Shown here: positions 45,207 to 53,143 of the stretch, one piece after another | How positions within the stretch are numbered: position 1 is the first letter of the stretch | How the letters are laid out: every line of letters starts with the position of its first letter | Assembly: GCF_000169175.1 (NCBI RefSeq) | Contig: NZ_AAWS01000015.1 | Location: forward strand, 1-64,000 | DNA: 64,000 nucleotides | From: Microscilla marina ATCC 23134 | GTDB taxonomy: Bacteria > Bacteroidota > Bacteroidia > Cytophagales > Microscillaceae | Reading direction: 5' to 3' | Program-made: the position numbers and the translations under genes | The notes under the pieces: model-generated | Databases searched by the model: none | What the model saw: the letters and a program-made list of their open reading frames with translations, nothing else | What the model was told of the DNA's origin: nothing

Positions 45207-47315
45207 TTAATTGACGACTAAAAATAGCACCAAAGCAATCAAAGATATGACAACCCAAAGGTAATAACTCTGGATATGCCCATTTTGAAAACTACGGCTA
45301 ATGCGTCCGGTAAACTTTGCCAGGTAAGCCAACAAATGCACAAAACCATCTACAATTGCTTTGTCTATCCAGGCAATGATATGAGCCAGTACTACATAAA
45401 ACTTGGCCACAAAGTTAACTACACCATCTACTACTTTTTTATCCCATCGGGCTACAGTCCCCGAAAACTTCACAATGCCATTGGTGAAAACCTGGTCATA
45501 CAAGTCGTCTACAGCAAAACTTTTATGCGATAAACGAAGGGAAAAACGAGCCACAGTATTTTTGTATAACTTATCAATATAAAGCGAGTGATGTGATAGG
45601 TGAAACAAAGCCGGAGTACCCAACAGCGCATATTCGGGGTGTACTTTGTGTTTGCGATACAGTGCGTAGGCAAGCCCTAAACCCAAAAAGGCAAGAATGA
45701 CCGATACTGCAATGGTAAACCCATGTACGTGGTGACTACTGGTGGCGAGCTCAGTAAAAACACTGTCAGCGATGACCTTACTTTTATTGGCAGGCACCAA
45801 CCATTGCCACAAAGCACCACTTTCGGCATCAAAAGGGTTGAGCGATACCATCAACCATAAGGCACCCAGTGCTAAAACTCCTAAAGGTATTTTCATCTGA
45901 AGTGGTACATCTTTCACTTTGGCAAGGGCTCCTTTGGCTTCCTCGAATACTTTTTCAAGTTCCAGGTGGCCAAAAAACACTAAAAACAACTGTCGTCCCA
46001 TATAAAAAGCAGTAAGAAATGCCGACAAAAAACCAAATAAGGGCAACAAGTACCATACTCCACCTCCTTTGAACGATGCCCAGGCAAGCGAACCACTCAA
46101 GATGGCATCTTTTGACAAGAAGCCTGAGAAGAAGGGCAGCCCTGCCAAGGCCGCAGCAGATAATACATAACACATAAAAGTAAAAGGCATGGCTTTGCGC
46201 AATCCTCCCATCAAGTACATGTTTTGGGCATCGAAATGTATATTGAGTTTGTGCTCAAGTTGATGCATACTGTGAATAACTGCTCCAGCACATAAAAATA
46301 AACAAGCTTTGAAAAATGCGTGGGTCAATAAGTGTAATAAGCTGGCCTCGTAAGCGCCTACTCCCATGCCCATGACCATATAGCCCAATTGCGAAATGGT
46401 AGAGTAAGCCAATACTTTTTTGATATCGCTTTGGGCTAGTGCCGAAAATGCCCCAATAAATGCGGTAATACAACCAATGGTGGCAATGACAGACAAAGCC
46501 TCTAGGTTCAGTAAAAAGAAAATGCGTGCCAGCAAATATACCCCAGCTGCCACCATGGTAGCTGCGTGAATAAGTGCCGATACTGGGGTAGGTCCTTCCA
46601 TAGCATCGGGCAGCCATACCTGCAAAGGAAACTGAGCCGATTTGCCTACTGCACCACAAAACAAGCATAAACCAATGATAAGCAAAACCCCCACCGACAA
46701 GCTGGCAAATTGAGGACTTTGGGCAATGCTCAATAGGTTGAAATCGCCAAAGTAATTGAAAACCAACAGGATGCCTGCTAAAAAGCCTACATCACCAATG
46801 CGATTGACTAAAAATGCTTTTTGACTGGCACGGGTAGCTGATTTCTTTTCGTACCAAAAACCAATGAGCAGATAAGAAGAAACGCCTACCAGTTCCCAAA
46901 AAATGTAGATGATGAGTAAATTATGAAAAATGATGATGCCCAACATCGAGAAGGTAAACAAGCCCAAATAGGCAAAATAACGGTTATAGTTTTTGTCGGT
47001 TTTCATATATTCCAACGAAAACATGTGCACCAATGCTGATACCAACGTGACCACAATCATCATCAAAGCACTCAAATTGTCAATGTACAAGTCAACCTTA
47101 AAACTACGCGTACCCAAACTAAACCAGTAAATGTCTATGTACAACGGCTGACCACCTAATACCTGCCAAGCGGTGACAATTGCCAACACAGTAGTAACAA
47201 GCAATACAGCTGTAGCAAAGTGCCCGCCTCCACGTTTGATCTTTTTTTGTCCAGTCAGCAAAACCAAAAAATTGATGAATGGGAGCAGTAATATAAGCAG
47301 TGTTAAATAGGTCAT
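45207..47315 (-). CDS. nuoL: NADH-quinone oxidoreductase subunit L
   Basis: A 702-residue antiporter-like membrane subunit of respiratory complex I. It has the NuoL/Mrp features: ~14 helices in the antiporter core (EYMKTDKNYNRYFAYLGLFTF start region, FWELVGVSSYLLIGFWY, WLPDAMEGPTPVSALIHAATMV with the key His, KKVLAYSTISQLGYM, LTHAFFKACLFLCAG) and a long C-terminal lateral helix region ending in another membrane span. It pumps protons. In most genomes it follows nuoK directly; here two foreign genes lie between nuoK and nuoL, and nuoM and nuoN do not follow. Confidence 0.95.
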   Translation of the reverse strand: MTYLTLLILLLPFINFLVLLTGQKKIKRGGGHFATAVLLVTTVLAIVTAWQVLGGQPLYIDIYWFSLGTRSFKVDLYIDNLSALMMIVVTLVSALVHMFSLEYMKTDKNYNRYFAYLGLFTFSMLGIIIFHNLLIIYIFWELVGVSSYLLIGFWYEKKSATRASQKAFLVNRIGDVGFLAGILLVFNYFGDFNLLSIAQSPQFASLSVGVLLIIGLCLFCGAVGKSAQFPLQVWLPDAMEGPTPVSALIHAATMVAAGVYLLARIFFLLNLEALSVIATIGCITAFIGAFSALAQSDIKKVLAYSTISQLGYMVMGMGVGAYEASLLHLLTHAFFKACLFLCAGAVIHSMHQLEHKLNIHFDAQNMYLMGGLRKAMPFTFMCYVLSAAALAGLPFFSGFLSKDAILSGSLAWASFKGGGVWYLLPLFGFLSAFLTAFYMGRQLFLVFFGHLELEKVFEEAKGALAKVKDVPLQMKIPLGVLALGALWLMVSLNPFDAESGALWQWLVPANKSKVIADSVFTELATSSHHVHGFTIAVSVILAFLGLGLAYALYRKHKVHPEYALLGTPALFHLSHHSLYIDKLYKNTVARFSLRLSHKSFAVDDLYDQVFTNGIVKFSGTVARWDKKVVDGVVNFVAKFYVVLAHIIAWIDKAIVDGFVHLLAYLAKFTGRISRSFQNGHIQSYYLWVVISLIALVLFLVVN

Positions 47316-47388
47316 GTGTTCAGGGTTAAAGACTTAATCATCAGTCAATTATCCTAATTATTCTTTATACTGTCATAATCAGGCTTTA

Positions 47389-48099
47389 TCACAAAGGGTT
47401 GCGCATTAATTCTTTCAATGATAAAACAAAATTATGAAGATTAGTAGTGGTGTTTTGAATAAATTTTACTTGAATCTTGTCGTTTTCACTCAATAAGGTA
47501 TCGCAACGCAGGGTCACGTCACGTTTATGGGTAATAGTTCCTTCACGGTAGTGCTTGAGAATTTGGTACAAAATCCGATCGTCTTCGGTTTTAGTATGGT
47601 CGTTGTTATACAATACCAAGCCTTTAAAAGTCATATAAATGTTTTTATGATCCCCATAGTCCGTGTAATCCAAAAAGTTGAGTAACATGTACATGCGGTT
47701 CATTGCACAACGAAACTTTGCCTCTATGCTGTCAAGCGATCGGTTAGTGATAGAAGTTTTCAGTTCAATCAACCATATTTGCAGCCTAAAGGTAGACTCA
47801 AATTCCTGTAACAACAAAATAGCTACTTCGGGAGTGCGATGTTTGGTAGATATTCCCTCTATGTCTTGCTCCAGGTGTACCACCAATACTTCGCGCAGGT
47901 TTTGTATTTCATCTAACCCTTCTATTTTCAAGGCGTTTAGTTTAGGAGCGCGTTCCAGAGTGCCTCCTTTTATTTGAATGTGCTGGTTGAGCGGCACCTG
48001 TTCTATAAACCCTAGTCCCTCGCTGCGCAATGCTACCGGAAACAAGCTTTTGAGCAAGCCATCTTCAGTCTGATGATTAATCAAATATATCTTCTTCAT
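47389..48099 (-). CDS. Putative nuclease-like partner of the AAA ATPase (236 residues)
   Basis: I do not recognise a named family. Start chosen at ATG 48099; it overlaps the end of the ATPase gene by 23 bp, so the two are translationally coupled. Residues ~88-135 look like a PD-(D/E)xK core: a hydrophobic strand EVAILLLQ with acidic residue 91, then a hairpin, then strand LQIWLIELKTS with E112-x-K114, then a helix (SLDSIEAKFRCAMNRMYMLL). The usual Asp before the first strand would be Glu91. No signal or membrane segment. As the small gene after an OLD/Rad50-type ATPase it is a plausible effector; nuclease activity is inference. Confidence 0.55.
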   Translation of the reverse strand: MKKIYLINHQTEDGLLKSLFPVALRSEGLGFIEQVPLNQHIQIKGGTLERAPKLNALKIEGLDEIQNLREVLVVHLEQDIEGISTKHRTPEVAILLLQEFESTFRLQIWLIELKTSITNRSLDSIEAKFRCAMNRMYMLLNFLDYTDYGDHKNIYMTFKGLVLYNNDHTKTEDDRILYQILKHYREGTITHKRDVTLRCDTLLSENDKIQVKFIQNTTTNLHNFVLSLKELMRNPL

Positions 48100-49489
48100 C
48101 GTCGGCAAAATCTATGTAATCAGTCAAAATCTTCCCTGTATTGCTCAATTCTCGCGATACACGGTAAAAATCGCGGAAATGAATACCAAAATCAGTAGAC
48201 TCATTGTCCAGGTTGGTTACTTTGCCCCTTTTGAAGAAGTATACTCCCAAATCTTCCCGCTTTAGACGAATGTCGGGGTCTAGCCTGAGCCCGTTTTGGC
48301 GAATAATATCCTTTACGTCTTGCCCTATGCGTTCACGTAAAATATTGAGGTACACATAATTGTTAATATTCTCTACCATCAAAGGGCTGTGGGTGTTAAT
48401 CAGTACCCGGTTTTGGTGCTCAGTGGCAAACCTAATGAGCAAGTTGCTGAGCTTTACCTGATTGCCAGGATGTAGGTTTTCCTCTGGTTCGTCTATCATC
48501 AAAAAATTGTTTTGTTTTTCTGCCCAATACTTTAAGTATAAATACAAGGTAGTGAGTTGGTTAGCCGACGAAGACGCCAGAAACATAGGTAAGTCACGTG
48601 ACTGTTTGTGTAGCTTAAGCCTAAACTCTACAATACCCAAGCCCTCTACTGTACGCATGACAATATCTCCTCCCAACAATTCGTGTAAGATAAGCATCAA
48701 GTCCCGGTAGTGGTTTTTGGGCACCGAGTGGGTATTGAGCTCATACATTTTTTTGAACAAAACATTGGTAGGAGCGGTGTAAGGGCTTTGAAAAGCCTCC
48801 ATCAAGGTTTTCATAGCTTGCTGTAGTTCTTCAGTGTCTGATTGCAACAAGCGAAACAAACGAGACATTTCAGTCTCCATGCGTTGTTTATCTTCACGCT
48901 CCAGCTGAAACAGGTATTTGTAAAAAGCAGGAAAAAAAATCCGGTTGGCTGGCAAAAAAAGAGGTGTTTGACCTACGGTTTGGTGAAACAGTAAACGAGT
49001 GATACAATCTACCCATTGCACCGCAGTAGGTATGCCATGTTCAGCCCTGATCACTTCACTCCCCTTGGGCTTGACCATTCTTATCAGCCCTCCTTCACTT
49101 GCCAAAGCTGGATAGTGCAAGTCTACCTCTAATGGAATAAGTGCTTCAATTGTATAGCGAAAATTCAGCTGAAGCTGATGATTGCCTATAAACTCTTTGC
49201 GCGAGTCGTTGAACACCTCAGGTAGTACCTCTTGTAGAATAAATTCAGCAAACTGATGGGTGACCGCGTCGAGCAGGGTAGGAGTAAGCTGCATTTCTTG
49301 GGTGGGTTTTCCCAGCGTAGTTACACTTTTGGTAAAGCGTTGTAGGGTGTCTTCCGAAAAAATACTCCAGATCAATTGTGAAAGGTAAGTTTTGCCGCTA
49401 TTGTTATAGCCCACAAATACATAGATTTTTTTTGTCAAATCTATTGTGGCTTCTTGTATAGGTCCAAAATTTTGTAGGTGCAGTTTCAT
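48077..49489 (-). CDS. OLD/Rad50-like AAA ATPase of a two-gene (defence-like) unit
   Basis: A 470-residue ABC-type ATPase of the AAA_15/OLD group. It starts LHLQNFGPIQEATIDL, Walker A GYNNSGKT at 27-34, a ~280-residue helical insertion, signature SSSANQLTTLYLYL, Walker B NFLMIDEPEENLHP at about 330-343 and the H-loop LINTHSPLMVENI. There is no C-terminal TOPRIM domain, unlike full OLD nucleases; the C-terminus ends acidic (FADDEEDIFD). Similar ATPases are sensors in PARIS, Septu and other anti-phage systems, paired with a nuclease, which fits the coupled downstream gene. Both sit between nuoK and nuoL on the same strand. The ATPase call is firm; the role is inference. Confidence 0.8.
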   Translation of the reverse strand: MKLHLQNFGPIQEATIDLTKKIYVFVGYNNSGKTYLSQLIWSIFSEDTLQRFTKSVTTLGKPTQEMQLTPTLLDAVTHQFAEFILQEVLPEVFNDSRKEFIGNHQLQLNFRYTIEALIPLEVDLHYPALASEGGLIRMVKPKGSEVIRAEHGIPTAVQWVDCITRLLFHQTVGQTPLFLPANRIFFPAFYKYLFQLEREDKQRMETEMSRLFRLLQSDTEELQQAMKTLMEAFQSPYTAPTNVLFKKMYELNTHSVPKNHYRDLMLILHELLGGDIVMRTVEGLGIVEFRLKLHKQSRDLPMFLASSSANQLTTLYLYLKYWAEKQNNFLMIDEPEENLHPGNQVKLSNLLIRFATEHQNRVLINTHSPLMVENINNYVYLNILRERIGQDVKDIIRQNGLRLDPDIRLKREDLGVYFFKRGKVTNLDNESTDFGIHFRDFYRVSRELSNTGKILTDYIDFADDEEDIFD

Positions 49490-49536
49490 AACTTTTTATC
49501 ATTTGGAAACCAATCTACTTTACTGCTTCAAGTTTT

Positions 49537-49544
49537 CAAACTTA
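49537..49544 (-). promoter_or_regulatory. Candidate -7 box of the ATPase-nuclease unit
   Basis: On the minus strand TAAGTTTG matches TAnnTTTG and lies 48 nt before the ATG at 49489, within the 168-bp gap after nuoK. It suggests independent transcription of the unit. No clear -33 partner. Confidence 0.4.
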
Positions 49545-49657
49545 AACCTAAAAATAACCATGAGTTTTATTTGCCTTGTCGTGGTATGATTTGATAAACA
49601 GACAAGGTGAACGAAAAAATGTGCTTGGAAGCAAGCAGGAGGGCGCACTTACAAAAG

Positions 49658-49963
49658 TTATCCCTTCAGTTCGTTCAAATCATCCAAACGTATGGTTTTG
49701 AAACGTTGGTATACTTTTAGAACAATGGCGAGAGCAATGGTAGCTTCTGCTGCGGCTATTACAATTACAAACAAACTAAATACTTGCCCCTGAAGATGGG
49801 TAGGGTCATATTGGCTGAAAGCTACTAAATTGATATTGGCAGCATTAAAAATGAGTTCAATCCCCATGAGTACCACTATAGCATTACGTTTGGTAAGCAC
49901 CAATACCACACCAACACAAAACAAAAAAGCCGCTACATATAAATAGTACTCCAAGGGTATCAT
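49658..49963 (-). CDS. nuoK: NADH-quinone oxidoreductase subunit K
   Basis: A 101-residue, three-helix subunit of complex I, normal length. It opens IPLEYYLYVAAFLFCVGVVLVLT, has the conserved membrane Glu in VLMGIELIFNAANINLVAF (helix 2) and the third helix with AAAEATIALAIVL, carrying the second key Glu. These glutamates take part in proton transfer. No nuoJ lies upstream; a terminator and a promoter-like box precede it, so this is an orphan nuoK that is separated from nuoL by two inserted genes. Confidence 0.95.
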   Translation of the reverse strand: MIPLEYYLYVAAFLFCVGVVLVLTKRNAIVVLMGIELIFNAANINLVAFSQYDPTHLQGQVFSLFVIVIAAAEATIALAIVLKVYQRFKTIRLDDLNELKG

Positions 49964-49990
49964 AAAACATCAGGGGTTTATTCGTACCAA

Positions 49991-49998
49991 CAAATTTA
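49991..49998 (-). promoter_or_regulatory. Candidate nuoK promoter box
   Basis: TAAATTTG on the minus strand fits TAnnTTTG, 27 nt before the nuoK ATG and just after the terminator at 50035-50070. A TTG lies 24 bp further upstream (minus 50025-50023). It implies nuoK starts its own transcript. Confidence 0.45.
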
Positions 49999-50030
49999 AA
50001 AACTTCTGGAACATACTGCTTACAATACAT

Positions 50031-50070
50031 AAAAAAACATCTCTTAATGCTCAGATTAAGAGATGTTTTT
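50031..50070 (-). terminator. Terminator after the DUF4097 gene (bidirectional type)
   Basis: Perfect 14-bp stem: AAACATCTCTTAAT (50035-50048) and ATTAAGAGATGTTT (50055-50068), loop GCTCAG, with T-runs on both sides. It separates the sigma-factor operon from nuoK. Confidence 0.92.
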
Positions 50071-50152
50071 AAATATATAAAATCGTAGTTGGACATTCTG
50101 TATATTGCCAAAATGTAGTGATGTTTTGTAGCACTCAGCCTGAGTCCATCAC

Positions 50153-51220
50153 TTACTTAATTCTCACGCTACCATACTTAGACTTAATGGTTACTTTAGA
50201 TTTGGCATTGCCCTGTCCATACTTTCCTTCGTAGTAGTTGCTATTGGTTTGTTCTATTTGCTTTCTAATCTTCATCTTTTGGCGCAAAGCTGCTTTGAGT
50301 TTGCCAAATTTGGTATTCACCTCATAGTCAAACGAAGCCCCTTCGTCAAAGCGAAGCTCCATAGCACTAAACTGTCCGTCAATGTCTATTTTTTTGAAAT
50401 TTTTATTTACCCGGCTTACTTCAAACCCTTTGGCATACTTCAGCTTAAGCGTACAGTTGTTGTTCAACTCACCAATTTTAAAAGTATCAAAAGATGAACT
50501 GCCTGACAGATTGTTTACTTTAGTAATATTGACAGTTCCATACTTGCTCGTGATGTCTAAGTCTTGAATATCTCTGATCTCCATTGTAGAGAAGCTGTTT
50601 TTTACCAATAGTTTTTTGCCGTTGTCTAGTTTGAGCGACCCGTAAGCTATTGTCAATTCTCCTTGTTCTACCTGGTCTATGTCGGCAGAACCAAAAGCTA
50701 CTTTGATTTTTTTGTCTTCTACATTGGTTATTTTGCCGGCTTTAATGCTGCCATAGGCCACATATAAGTCAAGTTCTCCGATATAATCGCCTAAAAATAC
50801 GCTGCCAAATTTATTTTTTACCTTAAGTTTTATGTTTTTAGGCATTGATATTAAATAGTTGATTTCGAAAGAACGGGTGCCTTTGCGTTTCCAACGACGC
50901 GATGAACGAATGCTGGAGATAATACCCGAACGAAAGCTAATTTCATTGCCCTCTACCACATCTACCTTTAGGTTGTCTAGAATATCCTGGGCACGTTCAC
51001 CGCTTGACGACCGCCCTACCATAGTTACATCTACTTTAATGGTATTGCCATTGTTGGTGTTGATGTGTACCTTTCCATACTTATTGTCTATATTCAAAGC
51101 CGTGGTGTTGCTTACAGTATAAGACTTTGAGACTTTCTTAGTTTTTTCTACCTGTGCAAAAGTAGTGGCTGTGTTTAGTACTAAGAAAAGGATCAATATA
51201 TTAAATGTCCATTTTTTCAT
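50153..51220 (-). CDS. DUF4097-like secreted beta-helix protein
   Basis: A 355-residue exported protein with a signal peptide (WTFNILILFLVLNTATTFAQ). The rest is a series of short beta strands with recurring 'KYGKVHI', 'AYGSIKAG', 'AFGSADID', 'KYGTVNIT' and 'KYGSVRIK' turns, the usual look of DUF4097/DUF2807 adhesin-like beta-helix proteins. In Bacteroidota these genes follow an ECF sigma factor and an anti-sigma factor and likely act in envelope stress or as surface proteins; the molecular role is unknown. It overlaps the end of the anti-sigma gene by 20 bp. Confidence 0.82.
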   Translation of the reverse strand: MKKWTFNILILFLVLNTATTFAQVEKTKKVSKSYTVSNTTALNIDNKYGKVHINTNNGNTIKVDVTMVGRSSSGERAQDILDNLKVDVVEGNEISFRSGIISSIRSSRRWKRKGTRSFEINYLISMPKNIKLKVKNKFGSVFLGDYIGELDLYVAYGSIKAGKITNVEDKKIKVAFGSADIDQVEQGELTIAYGSLKLDNGKKLLVKNSFSTMEIRDIQDLDITSKYGTVNITKVNNLSGSSSFDTFKIGELNNNCTLKLKYAKGFEVSRVNKNFKKIDIDGQFSAMELRFDEGASFDYEVNTKFGKLKAALRQKMKIRKQIEQTNSNYYEGKYGQGNAKSKVTIKSKYGSVRIK

Positions 51221-52259
51221 TTTTCTTTCCTTTTGTCTTTTTCTTCGCTTTTTCTAAAATCTTAAGTTGTTGGTTCAGAATCTCGATACGAGTCTGTAAA
51301 TTCAATATCATTGCCTCACTTACTTTATCTTTGCTGGGCACATTGTACAACTCTTTTCTCAAAGCATTGTAAGTAGAGTCCAGTTCAGAAATATCCCCCT
51401 TAAATTCTTCTTTTAGTGTTACATCTTCTAAAGAATACTTATCTAATTCCTTCTTTTTTTCCGCAATCAATTCTGTGTAGTAGCTTTCTGCTTCGGCAAG
51501 TTCAGGATCTAACTCTTTGAGGTTAAAATCGTCTGCCAAAGTATTTTTTAATATAGTAGAGTCTTCTGTGGTCGCCATATTGTCATGAGTAGAAGCAGGT
51601 GTTTGCCCTCCCCAAAATTTCACGCCAATAAAACCAACTAATAGGATAACTGCCGCTGCTGAGGCTATTTTCCAAATAGAACGATAAGACAAAGTAATGA
51701 CCTTGCCTGTATAGTCGTTGTCCAGTGCTCCCGAAACCTGTTGCCAAATTTCGGCAGGTGGTTCAAACATATTGAATTCGTCCCTGGTTTTTGTAACAAA
51801 CTGCTCTAGTAGTTCATCTGTTGTGGTTTGATGATGGCTTGGCGACGATTGGGTTGGTTCAGTCAAAACTGGGTCACTGATTTCTTCCGCAATTTTTTGC
51901 CATACTTCCAACGATGGTTCAAATACATCAAATTCATCTTGACGCTCCATTACAAAGCCTTCAAGTTGAGCATCTTCTTGGTCACGCTCGGTTGAGACAT
52001 TGTCTAATGCTCCAGCAATGCGTTGCCAGGCTTCGGTGGGTGGTTCAAACAGATCTAAGTCTGACTGGTTTTGGCTGATAAAAGTCTCTAATGTATGCAT
52101 ATCAGAGCCATCCTCCTCTTCGTCAAGGGCTATAGGGGCATCGTTGTCCAGTTCCTCTGCGATGCGTTGCCACATTTCAGCGGGTGGTTCAAACACCTCC
52201 AGCGCCTTACGGTGTTGGGTGATGAAATCTTCTAATATTTTATCATTCAGACGAGTCAT
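51201..52259 (-). CDS. Membrane anti-sigma factor with four N-terminal repeats
   Basis: A 352-residue single-span protein. Four similar motifs follow one another in residues ~8-185: a stretch of LExF(I/V)xxx(R/Q)xxxxxFEPPxExW then QRIAEELD, QRIAGALD, QKIAEEIS and QQVSGALD. A membrane helix follows at about 190-207 (IWKIASAAAVILLVGFIG). The C-terminal ~140 residues are charged and coiled-coil (KKELDKYSLEDVTLKEEF). It starts 4 bp inside the sigma-factor gene (ATGA), so it is the coupled anti-sigma factor. The cytoplasmic repeats probably bind sigma; classical anti-sigma factors have one such segment. The zinc-finger motif is absent. Confidence 0.72.
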   Translation of the reverse strand: MTRLNDKILEDFITQHRKALEVFEPPAEMWQRIAEELDNDAPIALDEEEDGSDMHTLETFISQNQSDLDLFEPPTEAWQRIAGALDNVSTERDQEDAQLEGFVMERQDEFDVFEPSLEVWQKIAEEISDPVLTEPTQSSPSHHQTTTDELLEQFVTKTRDEFNMFEPPAEIWQQVSGALDNDYTGKVITLSYRSIWKIASAAAVILLVGFIGVKFWGGQTPASTHDNMATTEDSTILKNTLADDFNLKELDPELAEAESYYTELIAEKKKELDKYSLEDVTLKEEFKGDISELDSTYNALRKELYNVPSKDKVSEAMILNLQTRIEILNQQLKILEKAKKKTKGKKNEKMDI

Positions 52260-52909
52260 ATCAATACATTTTCTCTAATGATACTTAACAATCGTTTTTT
52301 TGCCCGATTGTATTGTGATTTGGATGTTGATTCTGAAATACCCAGTACTTCCGAGATTTCGCGGTGATCGTAGCCTTCCAGCAAGTACAAAGTCAGAACC
52401 ACTCTAAACCCATCGGGGAGTTGTTGAATGGCACGGTGTACCTGTTTTACCTGAAGCTTAAGCTCCATCTCATCTTCTTTAGTGGTACGGGGTGGTTCTT
52501 CACCAAAATCCATATTATCTACCGACACAAAGTCGGCTTTACGTTTTTTGACATGATTAATAGACTTATTAATCACAATTCGTTTGAGCCAGGCTCCAAA
52601 AGTAGCATCACCTTTAAATGTATCTAACTTTCGGAAAGCATCCACGAAAGCTTCTTGCAACACATCTTCTGCTTCTGCATAATCATTGGTAATGCGCATG
52701 CATATATTAAACATGGCTTTTGAGTAAAGCTTGTATAATTCATATTGTGCCTTACGGTCACCTCGCTTACAAGATTCCACCAGTTTTTGGTGTATATCAG
52801 TATATCCTTTCTTCAAGACTTTTTGCTTTAAAGCTGCTCTTTGTAGCACATCTCTTACATTTATAGGTTCGGTGTAAAGACCCTCGTAATAGTCAAGGGT
52901 TGCATGCAT
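52256..52909 (-). CDS. ECF-type RNA polymerase sigma factor
   Basis: About 217 residues with start chosen at ATG 52909 (MHATLDYY); the longer frame begins in non-conserved sequence. Region 2: LYKLYSKAMFNICMRITNDYAEAEDVLQEAFVDAF, with the DVLQE core motif, and GAWLKRIVINKSINHVKK. Region 4: LPDGFRVVLTLYLLEGYDHREISEVLGISESTSKSQYNRAKKRL, a typical promoter-binding helix-turn-helix. The N-terminal ~40 residues extend before region 2. It should direct transcription in response to an envelope or metabolic signal sensed through the coupled anti-sigma factor. Confidence 0.93.
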   Translation of the reverse strand: MHATLDYYEGLYTEPINVRDVLQRAALKQKVLKKGYTDIHQKLVESCKRGDRKAQYELYKLYSKAMFNICMRITNDYAEAEDVLQEAFVDAFRKLDTFKGDATFGAWLKRIVINKSINHVKKRKADFVSVDNMDFGEEPPRTTKEDEMELKLQVKQVHRAIQQLPDGFRVVLTLYLLEGYDHREISEVLGISESTSKSQYNRAKKRLLSIIRENVLI

Positions 52910-53143
52910 TCTCAAAAAAAGCCAACTTTTTTCGAAAAATAACACTTTGTATTTCCACCTCCCAGGTAGAGCGTGTTTACAGGTTGAGCTACAAGTAATT
53001 AACTAATGTAAAACTTTGTTATCATTAAAGGTACAATGCTTGACCCTGTGGCCTTTAGTTGATATTTTAATCCAATTTAAATAAAATTTTAGTTTTTTGA
53101 TGAATGCAGTAGAGTTTCTGCTTGTAGATAAAGCCAGTGTTGC

